Shown here one piece after another: positions 55,690 to 64,000 of a stretch of DNA of 64,000 nt. The DNA comes from Scytonema hofmannii PCC 7110 (GTDB taxonomy: Bacteria; Cyanobacteriota; Cyanobacteriia; Cyanobacteriales; Nostocaceae): positions 310,001-374,000 of the forward strand of contig NZ_KQ976354.1 in the NCBI RefSeq assembly GCF_000346485.2, read 5' to 3'. The notes beneath the pieces are model-generated. The model saw nothing but the letters and a program-made list of their open reading frames with translations. It did no database searches and was not told the DNA's origin. Position 1 is the stretch's first letter, and each line of letters begins with the position of its first letter. Made by a program: the position numbers and the translations under genes.

Positions 55690-56127
55690 TTTTGGGTTTA
55701 ATCGTTGGTGAGTGGGTTTTGGCTAGCGAAGTTAGTAAGCTTGTATGCTTCAAGTTTACATTCTCTCAAGTAGTTAAAGATTTGATATTAATTAACAGTT
55801 GTATCAATTAACCTCGTTTTCTCGGTTAATAATTCTTGCACCATCCCCTGTTTGATCCCACATTCCGCACCCTAAATGTTGAAGTCGGTTTTTACTTAGC
55901 TAAATGACTAAAAAAATTTAAATAATACTTAAGGTATTGTCAAAGAAACCTGGTTTCTGATTGCTTCACTGATTTCTAAATAATGCTTTTTGTAGGGTGG
56001 ACACTGCTCACCGTTGGATGTTGGTGGGCAGTGCCCACCCTACGCTAGATAATAGATACTTGGGTTAGATTGAGACTAAATCAAAGCTTTATCAATCCAA
56101 AATCCACGCATCGACAATCCAAAATAA
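55690..56127. other. Intergenic region with a palindromic element
   Basis: No gene. The main content is the hairpin at 55992-56043. Short IQNPKS-type simple repeats occur near 56090-56125. Confidence 0.45.
55992..56043. repeat. Palindromic repeat (GTAGGGTGG type)
   Basis: Arms at 55992-56012 and 56023-56043 match at 19 of 21 positions. A similar element starts at 63621, and both begin GTAGGGTGG. It is a dispersed small palindromic repeat. Confidence 0.7.
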
Positions 56128-57715
<1,588 letters not shown>

Positions 57716-59335
57716 GTGCGCTTTAAATTTTTGGCAGTCGCTCTTTGTTCGGCAGTAATCACCATTGGGGCGATGCCTCCAGCGACAGCGCAAATACCCT
57801 TTTTGCCCACAGTGCAAACTCCTACAACTCAAACTACTGAATCAGACACGAGAGTTGTTTCGCGTTGGGTTGCGTTGGATGGTCGCTCTTTGTTCCAGGT
57901 AGCGGCACCAAGGGCAAATATTTCAGAAAGATTAGAACAAATCAACCAAAATCTAGAAACGATTAGTCAAAGTTATTTTCAATCGTCCACACAAGACCCT
58001 AAAGTAGAGGTCACATTAGAAAATCAAATCCCCGTTATTCGCGTTAACGGCAGATACTTGATGACCATTACTCAGCAGGATGCTAACCTACGGCAAGTAG
58101 AACCAAAGGAGGCAGCAACTCGGATCTCTCAATTGTTGGAAGAACAATTGAGGGAAGGAAAACAGGAACGACAGCCTAAAAGTTTAATTCGTCAAGGTGG
58201 AATTGCTGCTGCTGTGGGCTTAACCATGCTTCTTGTCAGTTTGGGATTAAACCAATGGCAGAAACGTTCCAGCAAACGATTGACACAACAACTTGCTCCA
58301 ACCCCTTCAATTGATAAACCAATCACAACCCAACTCAAGCAACAGCAAAATCGACATATGCATGAAGTCAGGAGACGTTTGTTTCAACTGGCTCAAGCAG
58401 GATTGTGGGGAGGTGGAACTTATTTTATACTGGGTCTGTTTCCTGTCACGCGAGTCCTGCAACTAGAAATTCTCGCAGCCCTGCAAATCCCTTTGAGATT
58501 GGGTGTTGTAGCACTCGGCACTTATGTCGCTATCCGCTTCAGCTACGCTCTCATCGATCGCTTTACTTCTGCGATCGTGAATAGCAGCGTTTTGCTGACT
58601 CCTGAAACCTCCGAACGCTTGCAACTCAGAGTTTCTACTATCTCTGGCGTGGCTAAAAGTGTTGTGACTATCATTTTGGTAGTTGCTGGAATTTTGGCAG
58701 CACTTACGTCCTTAGGTATAAATATTCTTCCCTTACTAGCTGGTGCTGGTTTAGTAGGTGTGGCAGTTTCCCTTGCCTCACAAAACCTGATAAAAGACGC
58801 AATCAACGGCTTTCTTATCATTGCAGAAGACCAATATGCAGTGGGCGATGTTATAGATGTGGGCAATGTGGGAGGTTTGGTAGAAAGTCTGAATCTCCGA
58901 ATGACTCAATTGCGAGATGCAGAAGGGCGGCTCATCTCAATTCCTAACAGCGAAATCAAAATAGTTGCCAATCGCTCAAGTCGCTGGTCGAGGGCTGATT
59001 TAACTATCCCGGTAGCTTATGATGCCAATATTGACGGAGCATTGGAATTAATTGGAAAAGTTGCCTTAGAGATGGACGCAGATCCTAAATGGCAGTATCA
59101 AATTGTCGAAACCCCTCAAGTTTTGGGGGTCGATAATTTTGGCGACAGGGGTTTGATTATTCGCGTGTGGATTAAAACACAACCCCTCAAGCAATGGGAT
59201 GTCGCACGGGAATATCGCCGTCGCCTGAAAGTTGCCTTTGACCAAGTTGGAATTTCTATTCCCGTACCTCAGCAAGCCATTTGGATCAACGATGGTCATT
59301 TGCTGAAATCTTCCCTTGATGGCAGAGGGAATTAA
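57716..59335 (+). CDS. MscS-family mechanosensitive channel
   Basis: A 539-residue membrane protein from GTG 57716 (GAGGAGG upstream). A signal peptide (FLAVALCSAVITIGAMPPATAQ) and a periplasmic region of about 130 residues come first. Several transmembrane helices follow, then the MscS pore helix (LLAGAGLVGVAVSLASQNLI) and the beta domain (DAINGFLIIAEDQYAVGDVI, IPNSEIKIVANRS). The C-terminal vestibule domain follows. It should open under membrane tension to release solutes during osmotic downshock. Confidence 0.9.
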   Translation: MRFKFLAVALCSAVITIGAMPPATAQIPFLPTVQTPTTQTTESDTRVVSRWVALDGRSLFQVAAPRANISERLEQINQNLETISQSYFQSSTQDPKVEVTLENQIPVIRVNGRYLMTITQQDANLRQVEPKEAATRISQLLEEQLREGKQERQPKSLIRQGGIAAAVGLTMLLVSLGLNQWQKRSSKRLTQQLAPTPSIDKPITTQLKQQQNRHMHEVRRRLFQLAQAGLWGGGTYFILGLFPVTRVLQLEILAALQIPLRLGVVALGTYVAIRFSYALIDRFTSAIVNSSVLLTPETSERLQLRVSTISGVAKSVVTIILVVAGILAALTSLGINILPLLAGAGLVGVAVSLASQNLIKDAINGFLIIAEDQYAVGDVIDVGNVGGLVESLNLRMTQLRDAEGRLISIPNSEIKIVANRSSRWSRADLTIPVAYDANIDGALELIGKVALEMDADPKWQYQIVETPQVLGVDNFGDRGLIIRVWIKTQPLKQWDVAREYRRRLKVAFDQVGISIPVPQQAIWINDGHLLKSSLDGRGN

Positions 59336-59506
59336 TCGGTGATTAGTGGTTAGTAGGGGCGCAATGCCTTGCGCCCGTACATGGTTAGTGGTTGTTCTGA
59401 CATACACTTATATAGTATTTTTGTACTATAATAGAGATAGCGTCCATAAAGCAAAGTAAAGTGCAAAACGGGTGCAGAACAGCGACGGGTTCAACGGTTT
59501 CTCCTT
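59336..59506. promoter_or_regulatory. Upstream region of the 87-residue gene
   Basis: A hairpin-like ATAGTATTTTTGTACTAT (about 59413-59430) and following AT-rich DNA could hold a promoter. No firm boxes were assigned. Confidence 0.3.
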
Positions 59507-59770
59507 ATGATTAAGCATTATATTCTCAGCCTCAATCCAACTGCTAAGCACGAATGGGATCGCTGTATCTTACGCGATCCGCTAACAGCAAAACGCCCAG
59601 AGATCGCCAAATTAGTTGCCGAAGTCGTTGGTGCTGATACGGGGAGTTATCTGGTGAGTGTCAATATCGAAGTTCAAGTTTTGGAACAAGCTGTAGTTCC
59701 TCAAACCGAACAACTTACACTAAACATTTTGGAGGTGAATGACAAGCCTCAAATACGAGAAGCAGCGTAG
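59507..59770 (+). CDS. Small protein of unknown function
   Basis: An 87-residue soluble protein (MIKHYILSLNPTAKHEWDRC, later SYLVSVNIEVQVLEQAVVP). It alternates strands and helices with no Cys pair or catalytic motif. It stands alone downstream of the channel gene. I do not recognise the family, although the composition is protein-like and the GC pattern matches the neighbours. Confidence 0.55.
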   Translation: MIKHYILSLNPTAKHEWDRCILRDPLTAKRPEIAKLVAEVVGADTGSYLVSVNIEVQVLEQAVVPQTEQLTLNILEVNDKPQIREAA

Positions 59771-59961
59771 AACAATACGTAATTCTTAATTCGCAATTCC
59801 CGCCTGTATTGGGAATAGCGAATTCCCTACAATTTTAATAGGGACAAATATATTTAATACCAAGTTGAAAAAATCATGCGCCAAATAGGAGTGTGAAATT
59901 TTGCCTGGGGAAAGCTTTCCCAATCCAAAATCCAAAATCTAAAATCCAAAATGATAAATTT

Positions 59962-60333
59962 ATGATGCAATTGAATCATTATCCAGCTGCGATCGCTCAA
60001 GCTGTTCAAAGAGTTAATGAAATTGACTCTCAGTTAATGGCGGTACAACATCAGATTAACCGATTTGAAGGTAATGCGGATCGAAACGCTGCCTTTGATA
60101 TGGATTTAAAGAACGATACCCAACGCAAAGCACGTCGCTTTGAATTGCTACTTGTTAATCAAGAATATCAAAAAGCAATGGACACCTTAATACATTTGAC
60201 CTCTGATAAAGCAAATGCCGTTGCTCACGTAGAATATTTACGCAATCAGTTTAGTGTAGCAAAATTGGAAACAAGACTAGCGATCGCACAACAACTTACC
60301 GATTTTGAAGCTCGTGAATTAGTAGGATTATAG
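59962..60333 (+). CDS. Small coiled-coil protein of unknown function
   Basis: A 123-residue, fully helical protein (MQLNHYPAAIAQAVQRVNEI ... QQLTDFEARELVGL). The start at the double ATG 59962 is preferred because the upstream in-frame part encodes only the simple repeat AATCCAAAATCCAAAAT. No motif was recognised. Confidence 0.55.
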   Translation: MMQLNHYPAAIAQAVQRVNEIDSQLMAVQHQINRFEGNADRNAAFDMDLKNDTQRKARRFELLLVNQEYQKAMDTLIHLTSDKANAVAHVEYLRNQFSVAKLETRLAIAQQLTDFEARELVGL

Positions 60334-60350
60334 GGGCTAATGACTAATGG

Positions 60351-61496
60351 CTAATGGCTGATTGTGGTGTTAAGAAGTTTGGCAATTTGCTGATTGATAA
60401 CTGTGACATCAAAACGCTGGCTTGCAGTGGTCCTTGCATGATTAGCTACAGTCACAGTTTTCTCTTTTTCTTGAAAACAATTCGTAATGACTTTTGCAAG
60501 TTCTCGAGCATCTCCTGGCGTTACTAAAAAACCATTTACACCCTGTTCTACTAACTCAATAGCACCCCCAGCTTTCGCTGCAATGACAGGTTTTCCACAA
60601 AGCATAGCCTCTACAATCACTCTACCAAAAGGTTCTGCTGCAGTTGAGGTGTGAGCAACGATATCACAAGCTGTCATTAACACGGGAATTTCTGAACGAA
60701 ATCCTAAAAATTTGACTCTTTTCTCTAGTCCTAACGTTGTCACTTGTTGGTGCAAATGCTGGACATATTCTTGTTCGCCAAACAAAGCATCACCAACTAA
60801 TATAACTGTTACTTGTTGGGGACATTCTGCCAGAGCTTCTATTAATATATGCTGTCCTTTCCAAGGTGCAAGACGGCTGAAATGTCCGACAATAAATTGT
60901 CCATTAAGTTCCAGTTCTTGTTTGATTTTACTAATCTCAGAGTCTTGAACTTTAAAGCTTGCAGGATCGAACCCGTTGTAGACGACTTCTGTGATTTTGG
61001 CATTTCCTCCTGCTGCTATAAAAGCCGCTTTACTTGCTTCAGAATTGGCAATGACTAATGAGGCAAAACGATTGGCTAAGGTAACGGCAATGCGACGGTT
61101 TGTTTGACTGAAATGCTCTGGTGAAAGAATATCATGTAAGTGATAGACTAAAGGAGCGCGACTGAAAAAACTAGCTAAAGCTCCAACAACTAATGCTTTT
61201 TGCGTGTTGGCGTAAATTACATCAAATTTGCTTGCTTTTTGCACAACTTTGGTAATTAAGGGTATGAGTTGACTCAAGCTGCCTAATCCTTGTGCCAAGC
61301 TACTTTCTTTGCGGACTTGTATTTGTTGGGTTGTTAGAACTTCAACCGGAATTTGATTTTTCTCTAGTAAAGTTCTAAAAGAACCATCAGCAAATAACCC
61401 CACTAAACAGTTTTCTTTATAGGGTTTAGCAATATCTATCAAGCATAGTTCTGCTCCGCCCGGTTTACCGCTTTGGTCGAGGAAGAGAATTTTCAT
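60351..61496 (-). CDS. Family 4 glycosyltransferase
   Basis: A 381-residue GT-B enzyme. The N-terminal domain begins MKILFLDQSGKPGGAELCLI (nucleotide-sugar loop GGAE). The C-terminal GT4 domain has HFSRLAPWKGQHILIEAL and the donor-binding EPFGRVIVEAMLCGKPVIA with the E-x7-E motif. It retains the anomeric configuration when transferring a sugar, probably in exopolysaccharide or surface glycan synthesis. It is followed on the same strand by a second GT4 gene. Confidence 0.88.
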   Translation of the reverse strand: MKILFLDQSGKPGGAELCLIDIAKPYKENCLVGLFADGSFRTLLEKNQIPVEVLTTQQIQVRKESSLAQGLGSLSQLIPLITKVVQKASKFDVIYANTQKALVVGALASFFSRAPLVYHLHDILSPEHFSQTNRRIAVTLANRFASLVIANSEASKAAFIAAGGNAKITEVVYNGFDPASFKVQDSEISKIKQELELNGQFIVGHFSRLAPWKGQHILIEALAECPQQVTVILVGDALFGEQEYVQHLHQQVTTLGLEKRVKFLGFRSEIPVLMTACDIVAHTSTAAEPFGRVIVEAMLCGKPVIAAKAGGAIELVEQGVNGFLVTPGDARELAKVITNCFQEKEKTVTVANHARTTASQRFDVTVINQQIAKLLNTTISH

Positions 61497-61629
61497 GATT
61501 TTGAATTTTGGATTTTAGATTTTGGATTTTGGATTGGGTTGACTGCGTTGGATAAATCTGATTGTAGAGTCTGATGGGCTGCAAGATCCCCGACTTCTCT
61601 AAGAAGTCGGGGTTCTAAGGGGATCTGAC
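61497..61629. repeat. Spacer with simple ATTTTGGATTTTGGATT repeats
   Basis: A tandem GATTTTGGATTTTG stretch, seen also (inverted) near 24185 and 59930. A small hairpin GACTTCTCTAAGAAGTC lies at about 61592-61608. No gene. Confidence 0.5.
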
Positions 61630-62802
61630 TTATCTAGCAAGCAAAACACTCCGCACATCTAGGGCTATTTTATGCCAGTCGAAATTGGCAACGGCGTACT
61701 GGCGACAGGCTTCTCGTGAAGGCGCTTGCACTTTTCCTGAAAGGACGTGTTCTAATTTTTCTGCAATGGCTGAAACTTCTGGAGAACTTGTAATTAAGTC
61801 CGGTGAAAATGGTTCTAGGATTTCTGGCATTCCTCCAACAGGGGTCACAATTACGGGAGTCCCACAGGCTAAAGATTCTACAACTGCTAGTCCAAAACCT
61901 TCAAAGGACTGACTTGGCATGACGCTGAAATCGGCAGCTTGGTATGCTATTGGTAAGTCTTCATCGGGTAAGTAACCTAGAAATTGGACGCGATCTTGAA
62001 GCCCTAATTCCAGAGCTTGTTGTTGCAGGGTCTCTCGAAGCGGTCCGCGACCTGCAATTGCCAACCAAACATCGGGAATTCTTGGCTGAATTTCTGCTAG
62101 GGCTAGTAACAATTTATCAAGTCCTACTCGATTCACCAATCGACGAGATGTGAACAGGATTCGACGGTCTAGATGCCACCCCAATTTAGCACGAGCCTCT
62201 TGTGGTGATAGGTTTGGTTGAAAACGCTTAACATCCACTCCACCAGGGATGATGTGAATTTTGTGCCATGGAATTTTATACTGTTGATGTAAAATTTTAC
62301 CAAAAGCTTTACTCAGAACAATGAAGCGATCGCAGCGATTGTAAGTTCTTTGTTCTACAAAATAAGCTTTAAGAAAAATACTCAGATTTTGTTCCATGAC
62401 TTCTTCTTTACTTTCATATGCCCAAGGACCGTGAAAGTTAAAGGTAATGGGTACTCCTTTTGGGAGGAGATCCAGAATTGGAACGCTGTAGAGCGCGAAA
62501 TGTAAATTAATGGCGTCCGGGACATCACATCTTGTTTTCTTAAATGTATTGCGAATTGACCACAATCGCTTCCAGATGGGCGATTCTGGAGACGCTAAGT
62601 TAGTCAATTTTACTGGCAAATTTGGTTCGTTTTCCGGTAGACCAACTCCGCATAATTCAACTTGGTCTTGATTTGCTGCTAACTCATGGGTCAGGTCGTA
62701 GATATATCGTTCGAGTCCACCTGGTGTTTTGGGAAACCAGCCTACTCCTACACAGAGAATTGACGCAGATTCTGAAGCAGCATTTCTTTTGTTACCTTCC
62801 AC
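61630..62802 (-). CDS. Family 4 glycosyltransferase
   Basis: A 390-residue GT-B protein. The N-terminal part has VGVGWFPKTPGGLERYIYDL (glycine-rich loop). The C-terminal part has RRILFTSRRLVNRVGLDKLL, AGRGPLRETL and EGFGLAVVESLACGTPVIVT with the donor-site Glu pair. It is likely to work with the neighbouring GT4 in surface polysaccharide synthesis, and it is the first gene of the pair. Confidence 0.88.
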   Translation of the reverse strand: MEGNKRNAASESASILCVGVGWFPKTPGGLERYIYDLTHELAANQDQVELCGVGLPENEPNLPVKLTNLASPESPIWKRLWSIRNTFKKTRCDVPDAINLHFALYSVPILDLLPKGVPITFNFHGPWAYESKEEVMEQNLSIFLKAYFVEQRTYNRCDRFIVLSKAFGKILHQQYKIPWHKIHIIPGGVDVKRFQPNLSPQEARAKLGWHLDRRILFTSRRLVNRVGLDKLLLALAEIQPRIPDVWLAIAGRGPLRETLQQQALELGLQDRVQFLGYLPDEDLPIAYQAADFSVMPSQSFEGFGLAVVESLACGTPVIVTPVGGMPEILEPFSPDLITSSPEVSAIAEKLEHVLSGKVQAPSREACRQYAVANFDWHKIALDVRSVLLAR

Positions 62803-64000
62803 TTACCTTTCTCCAAGTACTGGTTGTGCGCGTGTCTACTTATCTTTGTTTTTTCGCCTTTTTCTAGGATTCAGCATACTTCGTTGACGCTGACAGTACA
62901 TTTCTTCTTCATTTCCGTACTAAATCAGAAATTTTTATGTCATTCTGCCGGGAGATTTTATTGCTTATCATCTATCTGAGGATAGTTTAATTTTATTTGA
63001 TATAATATCTAGTCCAAATTTTAGTGATTAGTTCTTTTTTATACAATAAAATCTTGAACCAATTGCATAAACTTTGTCAATCTTAGATTATAGAGTCTGA
63101 GTGTGGTTTCTTTATAATATAAAGCATCTTAAAAGTAATTTTTCATGCCATTAAAAATTTTTTGTCGAGTTGAATTGAAAAACTTAATCAGTATTAAATA
63201 TTACCTATTAACTAATTGTAAATAGATACTATAAATTCATTTGATTTAAAGTAAGATACTAGTACAAGTTGGCGGAATAAAGCAACCATTAGTAACAGAC
63301 AAAAAGCTTCCACTACAAGCTTTTGCGCCTTCTACCCTAGTAGCGAGCGGACTCCTGCATTTTTGTACTAGGACTTCGCCACACTAAGTTTGCTAGGTAA
63401 AACAACATTCAAACTTATCATATGTCCCTCTTACTTTGTGCTATGAGCGTCTTTGTGGTTTTTTAATAACCTAGCAGGCGTTAGTGTGGCGGACTACTAG
63501 GACTTACACATAGCCGCCTTTTTAAAGGGGGTAGGGGGGATCGACAACACGTCAAATCCCAAAAATACCGTTGATATTGCGTAAGTCATGCTAAATTTTT
63601 TATAAAAAATTTTAAGTACTGTAGGGTGGGCTAAAGCAAGGGCAAAAGCTTTAGGTAGTGGGCTTTAGCCCTACCTACGTGTAGTTCAAAAATCAAATAG
63701 GATTGCTATAGAAGTCATTGAATTTTATAAATTGTACTTTTAGTATTAGATTTTGATGTTAAGTATCTAAAAAGACTTGATAAGTCATAATGTAGGATAA
63801 ACATTAAGACAATTAATTAAAATACATTTAAAAAATATGTGTTTTTGATAAAGATTTCGTAAATATTATTTCTGAGAATTCTAATCTCAGTATTTACTAG
63901 GATAATTTTTATGGTAACGGTATAGTAAACTCATGAGATTTATGGGTTCAATTGATAGATTCAAGAATGGGAGTATTTATTGTATAAAGATAACACAAAA
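62803..64000. other. 1.2-kb gene-free end of the window
   Basis: AT-rich with no ORF that looks like a protein. It contains a palindrome at 63621-63678, a G-rich run near 63528, and related short blocks (CTAGTAGCGAGCGGACTCCT, GTGTGGCGGACTACTAGGAC) near 63340-63500. Confidence 0.5.
63621..63678. repeat. Palindromic repeat (GTAGGGTGG type)
   Basis: Arms GTAGGGTGGGCTAAAGC (63621-63637) and the inverse of GTAGGTAGGGCTAAAGC (to 63678) differ at two positions. It is the same class as 55992-56043. Confidence 0.65.

Noticed and set aside
62803-64000. tRNA or small RNA gene in the final 1.2 kb
   Set aside because: No cloverleaf, terminator or conserved RNA motif was seen; only palindromic repeats.

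Overview
The window looks like the chromosome of a filamentous, probably heterocyst-forming cyanobacterium. The grounds are frequent HIP1 octamers (GCGATCGC), tandem heptamer repeats of the STRR type, very large Ser/Thr-His hybrid kinases, an NB-ARC/WD40 protein, a PEP-CTERM protein, a DnaJ-pentapeptide protein and cyanobacterial small families. No rRNA or tRNA gene was recognised, and the species cannot be fixed from the sequence alone.

Layout. 0-3.9 kb: an AraC-type regulator, a lipoprotein with a small coiled-coil partner, a LysM protein and repeat-rich spacer. 3.9-11.3 kb: a 1204-residue HTH/NB-ARC/14-blade WD40 protein, then a decayed hybrid histidine kinase split by a complete insertion sequence with 17-bp inverted ends (7919-9616), then an intact receiver-histidine kinase. 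11.3-17.5 kb: an exported SurE-like phosphatase, a small Cys-phosphatase-like protein, a PEP-CTERM protein, a pterin dehydratase, a solo TnpB element and a dienelactone hydrolase fragment. 17.5-33.2 kb: a signalling block with one receiver-kinase and two giant divergent proteins (2167 and 2368 residues), each carrying Ser/Thr kinase, AAA, GAF/PAS, histidine kinase and receiver modules. 33.2-37.1 kb: a zinc-ribbon membrane protein, a candidate structured small RNA and an IS607-type transposon. 37.1-38.5 kb: an unknown membrane protein.

38.5-54.75 kb is the centre of interest: a defence island. On the minus strand is an XRE repressor-like gene with an overlapping ImmA/IrrE metalloprotease. Divergent from it runs a long plus-strand gene train: a Cas4-like PD-(D/E)XK nuclease translationally coupled (ATGA) to a long prokaryotic Argonaute with a complete DEDD tetrad, a structured non-coding stretch, a small Cys-rich ORF, then cas6, cas3, cas8 (cmx1-like), cas7, cas5, cas4-cas1 and cas2 of the Myxan (Dev/Cmx) type I lineage, and a CRISPR array of 27 repeats and 26 spacers. 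Two identical-arm palindromes (GTTGACT-N5-AGTCAAC), 42 bp centre to centre, lie between the two transcription units. That suggests the XRE/ImmA pair gates Argonaute, and perhaps CRISPR, expression. Degenerate copies of the array repeat sit in non-coding gaps inside the gene train, and cas8 carries one in-frame stop codon. The island is bounded by two copies of a 96-bp sequence that is the array trailer on the right and follows a decayed solo repeat on the left.

54.7-64 kb: a HTH/PIN toxin-antitoxin pair facing a Phd-like antitoxin, adenosylhomocysteinase, an MscS-type channel, two small unknown proteins, two GT4 glycosyltransferases and about 1.2 kb without genes. Everything here was read by eye; no alignments or searches were run.
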